This document shows, one piece after another, positions 17,239 through 26,390 of a stretch of DNA of 64,000 nt. Source of the DNA: Chitinophagales bacterium (GTDB taxonomy: Bacteria; Bacteroidota; Bacteroidia; Chitinophagales; Chitinophagaceae); contig JACJXQ010000009.1 in the NCBI GenBank assembly GCA_020636495.1, positions 62,001 to 126,000 of the forward strand, read 5' to 3'. The position numbers were made by a program, and so were the translations under genes. The notes beneath the pieces are model-generated. The model ran no database searches. It was not told the DNA's origin and was given only the letters and a program-made list of their open reading frames with translations. The stretch's first letter is position 1. Every line of letters begins with the position of its first letter.

Positions 17239-18588
17239 CTACACTAAAGAGGTAGGGAAGAGCTTACCATTGTTCACGTTCAAGTACTGAATAGCTTCGC
17301 CTACAACGAATACACTGCCTGTTATCAGCAGGGCATCGTTCTTGGCCAGTGCTTCGCGTGCTGCTTTTACAGCATCTGCTACCGATACATACATATTCCC
17401 TTCCAGCCCTGCTACTTTTGCAGCTGACTGTAGTTGGCTGGCAGGCATGGCACGCGGTATATCCGCATTGCAGAAGTAGTAGATATTGTCTTTGGGATAC
17501 AGTGCCAGTGCGGCGGCTACATCTTTATCTTTTACAAAACCGGTAACGATATGTTTCTTACCTGCAGTGATGTTGTTCCATTGTTTCATTGCACCGGTAA
17601 GCCCTGCAGGGTTATGTGCCACATCGGCAATAATGAGCGGCTCCTGCTGAAGCACGTCCCAACGGCCGCGCAGGCCTGTTAGTTTTTTCACTTTAGACAA
17701 GGCAGCAAATGTTACGTCCAGCGGCAGCTCTGCCATACCTGACGACACGAGCACATCTCGCACGGCAAGCACAGTTTTTATATTAGCCGCCTGGTAGTCG
17801 CCCAGCAGGTCAGTAGTAATATCATGCATCTCCCTGCGGCCGCGGTGTATGGCTTTGAACACCTGATATTGCAGGTCGTTTTTCGTGCGTACCATATCCC
17901 ACATACTTTCGGCGTGATACACTACACTTTGTTTGTGTACCGAATTCTCGAAAAACACTCCTTCTGTTTCGGGGTGCTGCTCTCCTATAACCACAGGTAC
18001 ACCTTGTTTGATGATACCCGCTTTTTCAGTAGCTATCTCCGGCAATGTCTGCCCGAGAAATTCCATATGATCGAACCCGATATTGGTAATAACAGACACC
18101 AGCGGTGTGACAACATTGGTACTGTCCAGCCTGCCACCCATGCCTGTTTCTATTATAGCTATATCTACTTCCTGTTCGGCAAAAGCGGCAAAGGCCATAG
18201 CCACCGTTATCTCGAAGAATGAAGGTTCTATCTCTTCTATTTGCTGCTTGTAGCGTTCAACAAAATCTATCACCCACTGTTTGCTCACCGGCAGTCCGTC
18301 TATGCGTATACGTTCCCTGAAATCGATAAGATGGGGAGAAGTGTACAGGCCTGTTTTATAACCCGCCTCCTGGAATACTGCCGCCAGCATATGTGTAACG
18401 CTGCCCTTACCATTGGTACCTGCTACGTGTATAGACTTGAATTTGTCCTGTGGATTGCCCAGCATCCCGCACAGGCGTATGGTATTAGTGAGGTCTTTCT
18501 TAAAAGCCGCCGCACCTATGCGCGTGAACATGGGCAACTGCTCATATAAATAATTGACTGTTTGCTGATACGTAATTTGCTCTTGCAT
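17239..18588 (-). CDS. folC: Folylpolyglutamate/dihydrofolate synthase
   Basis: Adds glutamate to (dihydro)pteroate and folates. It carries the Mur-ligase-type ATP site HVAGTNGKGSVTHM, then GLYTSPHLIDFRERI, ETGMGGRLDSTNV and ADVAHNPAGL. ATG 18588 (MQEQITYQQTVNYLYEQLPMF) is chosen. The frame extends 23 codons upstream, but that would overlap tonB by 62 bases and adds no family sequence. It lies 7 bases after tonB; a tonB-folC pair is a common Bacteroidota arrangement. Confidence 0.95.
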   Translation of the reverse strand: MQEQITYQQTVNYLYEQLPMFTRIGAAAFKKDLTNTIRLCGMLGNPQDKFKSIHVAGTNGKGSVTHMLAAVFQEAGYKTGLYTSPHLIDFRERIRIDGLPVSKQWVIDFVERYKQQIEEIEPSFFEITVAMAFAAFAEQEVDIAIIETGMGGRLDSTNVVTPLVSVITNIGFDHMEFLGQTLPEIATEKAGIIKQGVPVVIGEQHPETEGVFFENSVHKQSVVYHAESMWDMVRTKNDLQYQVFKAIHRGRREMHDITTDLLGDYQAANIKTVLAVRDVLVSSGMAELPLDVTFAALSKVKKLTGLRGRWDVLQQEPLIIADVAHNPAGLTGAMKQWNNITAGKKHIVTGFVKDKDVAAALALYPKDNIYYFCNADIPRAMPASQLQSAAKVAGLEGNMYVSVADAVKAAREALAKNDALLITGSVFVVGEAIQYLNVNNGKLFPTSLV

Positions 18589-18595
18589 AGAGAAC

Positions 18596-19435
18596 CTATG
18601 AACGGGTTTTGAATACAAAGGTAATATTCCCGAACTGTTCTTCAGGGGCTGTATCACTTTTATTGAAGCGGATGCTGCTTATCTTCTTTAATGCTATTTC
18701 CCTGAGTTGCGAGTTGGACGACGATACTATGCGCCTGTCAGTAATAATTCCTTGCCTGTTGACTGTAATACGCACTGTCACCTGTCCCCCTTCCTTAAAT
18801 TCAGCATCACGTGGAGGGAAGGCTACTATATTACGCCCACTTATGTCGTGGCTAATGCCACTACCTCCGCCGGGAGTGCCTTCATAGTTAGTAGCACCGG
18901 GCGTACCACCAGGTACACCTCGATCGCTGTTGCCTGTCGTATTGCCTTCGCTGCCACCTTTGGCATCGGTCGTTGCACCATTGCCACCTGTGCCTGTCGC
19001 GCCTCCATATACATAGCGTGCTTTGGGGGCAGGAGTTGTATTATTGTTGGCCGGGCGATCGTTTTTCTTTGCCCTGGTTGTATTGGGTTTGCCTTTTGTA
19101 TCTGCAGTCTTGTTTGTCTTTACAGTATTTACTTCGGGAGATTCAGGATCATTACTTTCCACCATTTCTGCCGGCAGATCAGCCTGTGATGCCGCGGCTA
19201 CTGTAGCACTGGCCTCATTATCAGGTGCCGGCTCTTCAGGAGCCATAGGCTGCTCCGTTCCATAGCCATCTGCAGCCGTACCCAGGTTCACTTCAATGCC
19301 CATATCACCCGGGCTCTCCATTTCGGGCACCTTATAAGTTATAAAAAAGAAGAGGAGCAATAACAGTATATGCGCACCTACCGTCCATGCAGCGGCTCTT
19401 ACATCTATTGTTTGTTCCTGTTGTACGGTACTCAT
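18596..19435 (-). CDS. tonB: Energy transducer TonB
   Basis: Couples the inner-membrane proton gradient to outer-membrane receptors. The architecture is standard over 279 residues: a short cytoplasmic start, one membrane helix (about 15-37, HILLLLLFFFITYKV), a long low-complexity spacer rich in Glu/Pro/Ala/Lys and then Gly/Thr, and a C-terminal TonB domain (GGQVTVRITVNRQGIITD to NITFVFKTRS). exbB/exbD are not visible and would lie on the same strand only if separated by the radical SAM gene. It is cotranscribed with folC. Confidence 0.9.
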   Translation of the reverse strand: MSTVQQEQTIDVRAAAWTVGAHILLLLLFFFITYKVPEMESPGDMGIEVNLGTAADGYGTEQPMAPEEPAPDNEASATVAAASQADLPAEMVESNDPESPEVNTVKTNKTADTKGKPNTTRAKKNDRPANNNTTPAPKARYVYGGATGTGGNGATTDAKGGSEGNTTGNSDRGVPGGTPGATNYEGTPGGGSGISHDISGRNIVAFPPRDAEFKEGGQVTVRITVNRQGIITDRRIVSSSNSQLREIALKKISSIRFNKSDTAPEEQFGNITFVFKTRS

Positions 19436-19510
19436 CTTGCTTTCAAAAATAAAAAATCAAAATTCAAAAAAGCCTGTCAGCCTTTATACTTTAACTGTTT
19501 AACAAAATAT

Positions 19511-20827
19511 TTAGTGTGCGAAGTTTTTGTCATAGTCTGACATTCGCTCTGCCGGAGGGTTGAAATATCCGAATTTGACATTAGGAAACTCTTCGTGTAT
19601 CAATTCCATCATCTGTTTGATGCCCAGGCACTCACCTGTATCTGTAGCACCTATTTTGCCAAGGTACCAATCAGGGTCAATATTGAAATTGCGCCACTGT
19701 ATCATACTCAGGTCGGTGTATTTTATCACTTCACGAAGTGCCTCATATTCTGCGACGCTATCTGTCATACCCGGGAATGCAAAATAGTTGATAGATGCCC
19801 AGCCACCATATTTACGCACTATCCTAAGGCTTTCTATTATATCTTCCATCTGGTAGTTGTTAGGCAGGTAATAAGGAGTATATACTTCTTTACGTACCGA
19901 ATTGGTACTTACCCTGATGCTGTTCAGCCCTGCTTGCATCAGCTTTTCTACTGCATCAGGTTTGCTGCCGTTAGTATTGATGTTGATGCTACCCTTCTGT
20001 GTGTGCTTACGTATCTCAATGATCGCATCCCTTATAGTTTCCCACATCAGCAGCGGTTCTCCTTCACACCCCTGACCAAAGCTCACTATAGGGTATGGCG
20101 CACTTTCAAGGTGCGGAACAGTGTACTCAACTATTTCTTCAGCAGTAGGTTTAAACGACAGCCTGTCCTGCGGTGAGAATATCTCCTCATCCTCGGGCTG
20201 GAAAGAGATACAACCTACACAGTTAGCATTACATGCGGGGGATGAAGGTATCGGACATTCCCAACGCCCCATAAAATAGTTGCGTGCTGCCGGGCAGCTG
20301 TAGGTCAGTGCGCAATTTTCTGCAATATGCTTCACCAGTCTGTTGTGCGGGTAGGCGGCCATCATTTTACCAACCCCTTCTTTCACCTTTTCATCATCAA
20401 AACCGCTATGCTCCTGGCGAATATCATCTTCTATACGTACTGCGGTAACATAAAACTTATCGTCGTACCATCCTGCGGCCGTATAACAATACAAGGGTAA
20501 TAATTGTGCCTCGGGCAAACTTTCATAAGCCGCCATATACAAGCTGGTATGCGCAGGTGGTACAAAAGCAGCTACCGCCCAGCCTTTGTCGCAAAGGCGC
20601 ATCTCACCCGTTTTTACATCTATACCTATACCTCGCCTATCAGGCAATTCATAAAGGCTGCCACCATCGGGCATCTCTATCCAGTCATCCTGTTCCAGTG
20701 GAATGGCATCCCAACCTGTACGGCCAATGGCATACAGGCTTGTGTCTTCGTAAATATTGCCTTCTCCGTCGCTGTACAACAGGTAAGGGCTTGCAGCAGG
20801 ATGCTTTATTGCTTGCCTTGCACTCAT
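19511..20827 (-). CDS. Radical SAM protein of unknown substrate
   Basis: About 438 residues. An N-terminal half of about 200 residues without a familiar domain precedes the radical SAM core, where the cluster motif CNANCVGC is of the C-x3-C-x2-C type, followed by SFGQGCEGEPLL and INTNGSKPDAVE. The C-terminal half completes the barrel (ISTN-type VSTNSVRKEVY, INYFAFPGMTD). ATG 20827 (MSARQAIKH) is preferred to the ATG 13 codons upstream. It stands as a single gene between tonB and the histidine kinase. No peptide or cofactor substrate gene is next to it. Confidence 0.85.
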   Translation of the reverse strand: MSARQAIKHPAASPYLLYSDGEGNIYEDTSLYAIGRTGWDAIPLEQDDWIEMPDGGSLYELPDRRGIGIDVKTGEMRLCDKGWAVAAFVPPAHTSLYMAAYESLPEAQLLPLYCYTAAGWYDDKFYVTAVRIEDDIRQEHSGFDDEKVKEGVGKMMAAYPHNRLVKHIAENCALTYSCPAARNYFMGRWECPIPSSPACNANCVGCISFQPEDEEIFSPQDRLSFKPTAEEIVEYTVPHLESAPYPIVSFGQGCEGEPLLMWETIRDAIIEIRKHTQKGSININTNGSKPDAVEKLMQAGLNSIRVSTNSVRKEVYTPYYLPNNYQMEDIIESLRIVRKYGGWASINYFAFPGMTDSVAEYEALREVIKYTDLSMIQWRNFNIDPDWYLGKIGATDTGECLGIKQMMELIHEEFPNVKFGYFNPPAERMSDYDKNFAH

Positions 20828-20934
20828 ATAAAAATATTCAGTATCAATGGGCAAAGTTAACCCCATTTAGGGTATTAGTGGCAGATATTAGTATAAACTA
20901 AACTGTTTAAAGAGTAGAATAGTATTTACGTACA

Positions 20935-21810
20935 TTATTCCGGCAAAAGGATACTCACTATCGTACCCTTACCTTTCTTGCTTTTTATCAGGAACTTGGC
21001 ATCTACCAGCTTCAAAAGGTCTTTAATAATAAGATAACCCAAACCATTTCCCTTACGGTTGTTAAGGTTGGCAGACGATACGATAAAATGCTCAGACATG
21101 ATGTTGCTTATCTGTTCAGTAGTCATACCAACCCCCTCATCGCGCACACGGATAAGGATTCCCTTAGCGCTGTTGCCCCCACTAATGGTAATGTTCCCCT
21201 TCTCTGTAAAATTAAGTGCATTGAGAATGATGTTGTATAACACTATACGCAATGGTTCAATATACTGGTGTAATATCAATCCCTTATTGATGTTGTTCAC
21301 AAACCTGATATTCTTCTGGCGTGCCAGGCCATGAAAAATGCTGAATATCTGGTTTACCATATCATGCAGGTCAAACTCTTCCTTTTTCAACCTGCGGTTC
21401 TCATTCTGATATTTTATCCAGTTCAGAATATTAGTAGATAGCAGTTCCAGTTCTTTTGACGAATGGGATATCTCCAGCAGCATTTCATTATAAAGATCTT
21501 CAGACAATGTATCTTTATTCTCATACAGGTTCTTGCTGGTCATATGTATGAACTTGAGCGGGCTGATCAGGTCGTGACTGATGATTGAGATAAGCCTTGT
21601 CTTTATAAGGTTGTTCTTTTCCAGTTCAATATTCTGCTGTTTAGTCTCGCGCGTTTTGCGCTCTACCAGCATCTTCAGTATCTTTTGTTTGGTGATAATA
21701 TTCTTTATTGCCAGCCTGGCCACCAAATACAAAAGAATAGATATGATCGGAACAATAAGGAATACAAATAGCCAGTTGCCGGTTAATAACTCCGATTTAA
21801 TAGTCTGCAT
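20935..21810 (-). CDS. Membrane sensor histidine kinase
   Basis: 291 residues: one membrane helix near the N-terminus (about 13-32), a coiled coil, the dimerisation/phosphoacceptor helix with His79 in ISHDLISPLKF, and an ATPase domain (NIILNALNFT, RVRDEGVGM, NGLGYLII). No periplasmic or PAS sensor is present, so input probably comes from the membrane, the coiled coil or a partner. The response regulator gene lies 68 bases upstream on the same strand and is its likely partner. Confidence 0.9.
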   Translation of the reverse strand: MQTIKSELLTGNWLFVFLIVPIISILLYLVARLAIKNIITKQKILKMLVERKTRETKQQNIELEKNNLIKTRLISIISHDLISPLKFIHMTSKNLYENKDTLSEDLYNEMLLEISHSSKELELLSTNILNWIKYQNENRRLKKEEFDLHDMVNQIFSIFHGLARQKNIRFVNNINKGLILHQYIEPLRIVLYNIILNALNFTEKGNITISGGNSAKGILIRVRDEGVGMTTEQISNIMSEHFIVSSANLNNRKGNGLGYLIIKDLLKLVDAKFLIKSKKGKGTIVSILLPE

Positions 21811-21878
21811 TGTTTTGTTCTGTTTGCAATAAATTGTTTCGCAAATAAATATGCCGGCACTCCACGCACCGGCCTTGT

Positions 21879-22490
21879 TCAGAAGTTTATGTCGTATAGA
21901 GATGCCAACTCCATTAGCTGTTTCAGGTTCTCTGTTTCTGTTTTTTCAAATATCCTTTTTTTCAGGGTAGAGACAGTGCTCATACCCAGGTTGAGTGTTT
22001 TGGCAATGGCTTTAGTTTGATGCCCGTTCAGCAGGTAGTGTATCACTTCCAGTTCTCTTGGTGATAAAGATGAAAAAGGGTTCTTTTGATTGATCGCATT
22101 CATTTCGATCACCGGAGGAGCTTCATTATGCAAGAACTTCTTCAACATCATGATCGTCATCTCTTCGCTTGATGACTTAGACATAAAATAATGTACATCA
22201 TATTGCCTGAAAGCTTCAGCGTAAACCTCTGCCAACTGCATACTAAAGACCATGACATTGAGCGAAGGATACAGGCGCCTGATGTTGCCTATCACCTCGA
22301 GAGCTGTTCCGTCAGAAAAAATAATATCCAGTATCAGGTGACTGCAATCTCTCTTCATCAGTTCCATCATCAGCGCATTGCAGGTTGTTGTCTCCCTGAC
22401 ATCTGTATAACCTAAACTGGCCTGGAGCAACAGTTTCATACCCTTCCGGATCATTGAGTGATCATCGGCAATAATTATGGATGGTTGCAT
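21879..22490 (-). CDS. LuxR/NarL-type response regulator
   Basis: 203 residues: a receiver domain with acidic pocket IIADDH, phosphoacceptor Asp55 in LILDIIFSDG and the conserved Lys in YFMSKSS, then a LuxR helix-turn-helix (LSPRELEVIHYLLNGHQTKAIAKTL by its ends, LGMSTVSTLKKRIF). It is paired with the downstream histidine kinase. Two palindromic sites lie 106-144 bases upstream of its start and could be its own operators. Confidence 0.92.
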   Translation of the reverse strand: MQPSIIIADDHSMIRKGMKLLLQASLGYTDVRETTTCNALMMELMKRDCSHLILDIIFSDGTALEVIGNIRRLYPSLNVMVFSMQLAEVYAEAFRQYDVHYFMSKSSSEEMTIMMLKKFLHNEAPPVIEMNAINQKNPFSSLSPRELEVIHYLLNGHQTKAIAKTLNLGMSTVSTLKKRIFEKTETENLKQLMELASLYDINF

Positions 22491-22595
22491 AAAGGTGTAA
22501 TGGATAATATTTACTTAGCTGACAGTAACATTATCTATCCGTCTATATTATAATTATCTATTTATATTTCTCTCTCTTAATTACCACACAAATTT

Positions 22596-22634
22596 GTAGA
22601 ATTAATTTTACATATACAGTAGAATTAATTCTAC
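22596..22634. promoter_or_regulatory. Tandem palindromic operator-like sites
   Basis: GTAGAATTAATTTTAC (22596-22611) is followed after 7 bases by the perfect palindrome GTAGAATTAATTCTAC (22619-22634); the centres are 23 bp apart, about two helical turns. They lie between the divergent response regulator gene and the small gene at 22693, so could control either. The binding protein is unknown; the neighbouring LuxR-type regulator is the obvious candidate. Confidence 0.6.
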
Positions 22635-22692
22635 AAACAAGATATTACAGGGAGACTATCATTGCAGCGGAATTAAAAACCACACCTGCAAG

Positions 22693-22944
22693 ATGACCAG
22701 GAACAGATTTACAATAGAGGTAAACGGAGAGACCTTCCATTTTATCAGGGTAAATGAAGAAGGCGACAGATTTTATCTGTATGTACTGCCTAATGACAGC
22801 AGTAAGAACGGATTTTTCATGACACAAACAAACGGAGAAGCCTGGCAGATAGCCAACAAAGTACTTGTTATGAAAAGTATTTTGCTGATAGAGCAGGAAC
22901 TATCTGAACTGGTAGCAGAAAAGCTCGGCCAGAAAACCCCTTGA
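22693..22944 (+). CDS. Small hypothetical protein (83 aa)
   Basis: No family recognised. The sequence alternates beta-strand-like segments (FTIEVNGETFHFIRV, DRFYLYVLP, GFFMTQTNGEAWQIA) and ends in a helix with SILLIEQELSELVAEKL. There is no signal peptide or membrane segment, so it is a small cytoplasmic alpha/beta protein. It sits 58 bases downstream of the tandem palindromic sites and is divergent from the two-component genes, making it a plausible target of them. Confidence 0.7.
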   Translation: MTRNRFTIEVNGETFHFIRVNEEGDRFYLYVLPNDSSKNGFFMTQTNGEAWQIANKVLVMKSILLIEQELSELVAEKLGQKTP

Positions 22945-22962
22945 GATATTCAACTATGTATA

Positions 22963-23622
22963 TCAGAAGCCGATATTTATTCCCAATCTGAAAGCAACAG
23001 TATTGCGGTACGGGCTATTCTGATCCTGCAGCACATCATACAGTGCCATAAATACCATAGATGCTCGGTCGCTGATTGGTTGACGTATACCGCCACCGGC
23101 TAGCAAGCTGGGCACAGTTAGTGTTGTATTTTTCGTTATTACAGGAGGTGGAGACTTTGTATAGTCGTTTGTATATTCTTTATAGCTTGAAATATTATGC
23201 TCGTACTCAACATGAGCAAATATATTATTCCATATTACGTAGCGCATCCACACACTGGGCGAATAGAAATGTGCATTAAGCGGGTGTAATTCCTCCCTCG
23301 CAGTAACCGGATCTACAATAACACTGAAATAATTTTTTATATGTAAGTACTGATAACCAAATCCTACTCCTGCCGAAAAATGGTCGGTAATCCTATAACC
23401 CAATATTGGTGTGGCACCTATATTGGTTACACCAGATGCAATACCGAATATTCCCCATCCTCCGAATATGATCCTCTGTGGGTCTATCAGCTTATCACTT
23501 TTTACATTCGTCTCGCTCCTGTTCAGTGGTTTGCCTGAGCTGCTGTATACATCCTGCGCATAGATAGCTGGTACTAACAGCAGGCCGAATGTCAAAGTCA
23601 ACAATATTTGTTTCATATTCAT
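22963..23622 (-). CDS. Outer-membrane beta-barrel protein
   Basis: 219 residues: a signal peptide (MKQILLTLTFGLLLVPAIYAQ) and about ten amphipathic strands, for example HFSAGVGFGYQYLHIKNYF and WNNIFAHVEYEHNIS, ending in FRLGINIGF, a typical barrel C-terminus. The start is MNMKQ at 23622; the second Met six bases downstream is equally possible. It is convergent with the small gene at 22693. Function unknown. Confidence 0.78.
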   Translation of the reverse strand: MNMKQILLTLTFGLLLVPAIYAQDVYSSSGKPLNRSETNVKSDKLIDPQRIIFGGWGIFGIASGVTNIGATPILGYRITDHFSAGVGFGYQYLHIKNYFSVIVDPVTAREELHPLNAHFYSPSVWMRYVIWNNIFAHVEYEHNISSYKEYTNDYTKSPPPVITKNTTLTVPSLLAGGGIRQPISDRASMVFMALYDVLQDQNSPYRNTVAFRLGINIGF

Positions 23623-23721
23623 CTGTATTGAAGGGCTATAACGAAGTTAACATAAAACGCGTTAAAAGGCTGTAATATTACGCCTTACAGTCACACCAAA
23701 TTGTAAAACTTTTCACAAATC

Positions 23722-25125
23722 CTACGGGAATATCTTGCCGGGATTTAATATACCATTGGGGTCAAAAACATCCTTTATCGCCTGCATGAGTAGTATCTGA
23801 GCATTACCAAAAGCGATATTCATATAGTTCTTTTGCACAAGGCCAATACCATGTTCACCTGATATCGTACCTCCGAGTTTCACTGTTTCGGCAAATATTT
23901 TTTCTATTGCTATTGGTAACTTCTTATTCCAGTCCTCATCAGTCATATCTCCCTTTACAATATTCACGTGTAGGTTACCATCACCGGCATGGCCATAACA
24001 AACAGACGTAAAACCATACTCTATTCCTATCGACTTAACCGTTGACAATAACAATGGTAATGCTGCCCTTGGCACTACGGTATCTTCTTCCTTGTAGATA
24101 GAATTGGATTTCACAGCTTCCCCCACCTTACGACGTAATGCCCAGAGCATTTGTTTCTGTTCGTGACTTTCTGCAAATAATATCTCACCAGTATCAAAGC
24201 TTTCCAGTGTAGCACTTATCTGTTCGGCCTGTTTATATAATACATCCATATCATTACCATCTACTTCTATCAACAGGTGCGCCTGTATATCGTCGGGTAA
24301 GGTCATGATAGTATTCTCTGTATATTGTATTGCCCATTGCAAAGCGTCTCGCTCCATAAATTCAAGCGCCGATGGCGTAATACCTGTAAGCATTATTTTA
24401 TTCACAGCCGTACAAGCTTCAGCCGCAGAACGAAAAGGCACCAACAGTAATAAGTCGTATTGTACTGCGGGTATCAGCCTGAGTACAATTTTCGTAATAA
24501 CCCCAAGCGTACCTTCGCTCCCCACCAGCAACTGTGTTAGATTGTAGCCTGTAGCATTTTTCAGAACGTTGGCACCTGTCCATATTATTTCACCATTGGG
24601 CAAAACGACTTCCAGGTTCAGTACATAATCTTTTACCACACCGTATTTCACAGCTTTGGGGCCACCTGAATTTTCTGCCACATTACCACCAATGAAACAA
24701 GAACCTTTGCTGGCAGGATCCGGAGGGTAGAATAATCCATGTTCTTGTACATACTCCTGCAATACCTGTGTAATGCACCCCGGCTCTACTGTTACCTGGA
24801 AATTTTGGGTATCCAGGTGCAGTATCCTGTTCATTCTGCGCATATCCAACACTACTCCGCCATATGCAGGCAGTGCTCCACCGCTCAGCCCTGTTCCCGC
24901 ACCACGGGTAGTCACTGCTATTTTATGCTCGTTGCAATAAGACAATACGCTGCTTATCTCTACCGGACTTACAGGACTGATAACCAATTCAGGCATAAAC
25001 ACAAGGTCTTCTGTCTGGTCCGACGCAGCTATTGTAAGGGTTTCTATGTCATCGAACACGTTCTCCTCTCCTGATACCGACCTGAAATGGCTTACATCTT
25101 CAGCAGTAAGTTTCCTGAATTTCAT
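23722..25125 (-). CDS. FAD-linked oxidase, D-lactate/glycolate dehydrogenase type (GlcD-like)
   Basis: Oxidises a 2-hydroxy acid such as D-lactate or glycolate. It is a two-domain vanillyl-alcohol-oxidase fold: the FAD-binding PP-loop is seen in VTTRGAGTGLSGGALP and later GGNVAENSGGPKAVKYG, GSEGTLGVITKI. The cap domain ends with the metal-binding-type HAGDGNLHVNI and SGEHGIGLVQK, then FDPNGILNPGKIFP. The length of 467 residues fits GlcD. ATG 25125 (MKFRKLTAEDVSHF) is preferred to a start 16 codons upstream. The substrate is not determined by sequence alone. Confidence 0.9.
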   Translation of the reverse strand: MKFRKLTAEDVSHFRSVSGEENVFDDIETLTIAASDQTEDLVFMPELVISPVSPVEISSVLSYCNEHKIAVTTRGAGTGLSGGALPAYGGVVLDMRRMNRILHLDTQNFQVTVEPGCITQVLQEYVQEHGLFYPPDPASKGSCFIGGNVAENSGGPKAVKYGVVKDYVLNLEVVLPNGEIIWTGANVLKNATGYNLTQLLVGSEGTLGVITKIVLRLIPAVQYDLLLLVPFRSAAEACTAVNKIMLTGITPSALEFMERDALQWAIQYTENTIMTLPDDIQAHLLIEVDGNDMDVLYKQAEQISATLESFDTGEILFAESHEQKQMLWALRRKVGEAVKSNSIYKEEDTVVPRAALPLLLSTVKSIGIEYGFTSVCYGHAGDGNLHVNIVKGDMTDEDWNKKLPIAIEKIFAETVKLGGTISGEHGIGLVQKNYMNIAFGNAQILLMQAIKDVFDPNGILNPGKIFP

Positions 25126-25202
25126 GTAACAAAGTTCTGATTCCTGCGATGAAAGTAAAGAGCTATTTAACAAAATTTTCTTTGTTTTTATAGTACCTTG
25201 TT

Positions 25203-25232
25203 TTGCATAGTACTATATTTTTACTAAGTTTG
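25203..25232 (+). promoter_or_regulatory. Bacteroidota-type promoter of the padR-pspC pair
   Basis: TTG (25203-25205), 19-base spacer, TAAGTTTG (25225-25232), matching the TTG/TAnnTTTG consensus of the housekeeping sigma factor of this phylum. It is 18 bases upstream of the PadR start codon. Confidence 0.65.
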
Positions 25233-25250
25233 CATCATAAACAGTAACAG

Positions 25251-25583
25251 ATGAACATAGAAAATACAGAATCGCAGATGAAGAAGGGCTTGCTGGAGCT
25301 GTGTATACTAGGTATTATCAGGAAGGAGAAAGAAGCTTACCCGAGTGATATACTGGAGCAGTTGAAGAGCAGCAAGTTGGTAGTATTGGAGGGAACTTTG
25401 TACCCATTGCTGACGAGATTGAAGAACGCGGAACTGTTGAGTTACCGTTGGGAGGAATCGCCTTCGGGACCACCAAGAAAATATTACGCGCTAACGGATA
25501 CAGGAGAGACAGCTTATGAACAACTAAAAACCGCATGGACGGAACTCAGTACATCAGTTAATCATTTAACCACCACTATATAA
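25251..25583 (+). CDS. PadR family transcriptional regulator
   Basis: 110 residues forming a winged helix: LLELCILGIIRKEKEAYPSD (first helices), GTLYPLLTRLKNAELLSYRW (recognition helix and wing by its ends), GPPRKYYALTDTGE (wing), then a dimerisation helix. The position 10 bases before a PspC-domain gene is a widespread Bacteroidota arrangement; I infer that it represses its own operon in response to an envelope or drug signal. Confidence 0.92.
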   Translation: MNIENTESQMKKGLLELCILGIIRKEKEAYPSDILEQLKSSKLVVLEGTLYPLLTRLKNAELLSYRWEESPSGPPRKYYALTDTGETAYEQLKTAWTELSTSVNHLTTTI

Positions 25584-25593
25584 ATAAGTAATT

Positions 25594-26244
25594 ATGCAAA
25601 GGATCATACAAATAACCATTGGCGGACGCGTTATCCCGATAGAGGAATTGGCTTATGCCCGTCTGAACGATTACATTACCTTGTTAGAAAGGCAATTTTC
25701 CGGAGAGCCGGGTAGAGATGAGATAATACTGGATATAGAAAGCCGTATTGCCGAGCTGTTTGCAATAAGACTGGAAAACGGGGCACAATCTATCGACACA
25801 TCTGATGTACAGAAAGTGATAGCTACTCTTGGTAATCCCAGCGACTTTAATGAAAACAGTGGTGCCGGAAGTCAGCAAGCAAATTATCAGTACACATCAC
25901 AATACGAACCTAGCACTAGACGCCTGTACAGAAACCCCAAAGATAAGATGCTTGGAGGTGTATGTAGCGGTATAGCCAACTATTTTGATATAGATACTGT
26001 ACTGGTAAGGCTTGTATTTGCGATATTGTTCCTGACTATGGGAGTAGGACTACTGGCTTACATTTTAGCATGGATCATTATTCCTGTGGCACGTACGCCA
26101 CAGGAAATGTACTATATGAAAGGAGCTCCACCCATGGATTTTCAGACTATGAAAAAAAATATGGGGGATGAATTACAGGACTTGAAAAAGAAAGGGGAAG
26201 AGATGAGCCAGGAACTGAAAGATTTTTTCAGGAATAAAAAGTAA
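25594..26244 (+). CDS. PspC domain membrane protein
   Basis: 216 residues: an N-terminal cytoplasmic region of about 90 residues (IIQITIGGRVIPIEELAYARL by its ends, then DIESRIAELF) found in Bacteroidota PspC proteins, the PspC domain (RNPKDKMLGGVCSGIANYF) with one or two membrane helices (LVFAILFLTMGVGLLAYILAW by its ends), and a charged coiled C-terminus. PspC proteins take part in phage-shock-type envelope stress responses. It is cotranscribed with the PadR regulator. Confidence 0.9.
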   Translation: MQRIIQITIGGRVIPIEELAYARLNDYITLLERQFSGEPGRDEIILDIESRIAELFAIRLENGAQSIDTSDVQKVIATLGNPSDFNENSGAGSQQANYQYTSQYEPSTRRLYRNPKDKMLGGVCSGIANYFDIDTVLVRLVFAILFLTMGVGLLAYILAWIIIPVARTPQEMYYMKGAPPMDFQTMKKNMGDELQDLKKKGEEMSQELKDFFRNKK

Positions 26245-26285
26245 CCAAATGGGTAGCAACCAGATTGTTGTATCCACGCATATCG

Positions 26286-26310
26286 ACCTGCTTCTTCAAG
26301 CAGGTTTTTT
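26286..26310 (+). terminator. Terminator of the padR-pspC operon
   Basis: An 8-bp stem (26286-26293 with 26298-26305), CTTC loop and T run. Confidence 0.85.
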
Positions 26311-26390
26311 AATGCCTGTAAATGCGATAAATAAAGCATTTTTCATTCGTAAGGGTTATTAATTACTTTAGTGGCTACAAATCCACACGG

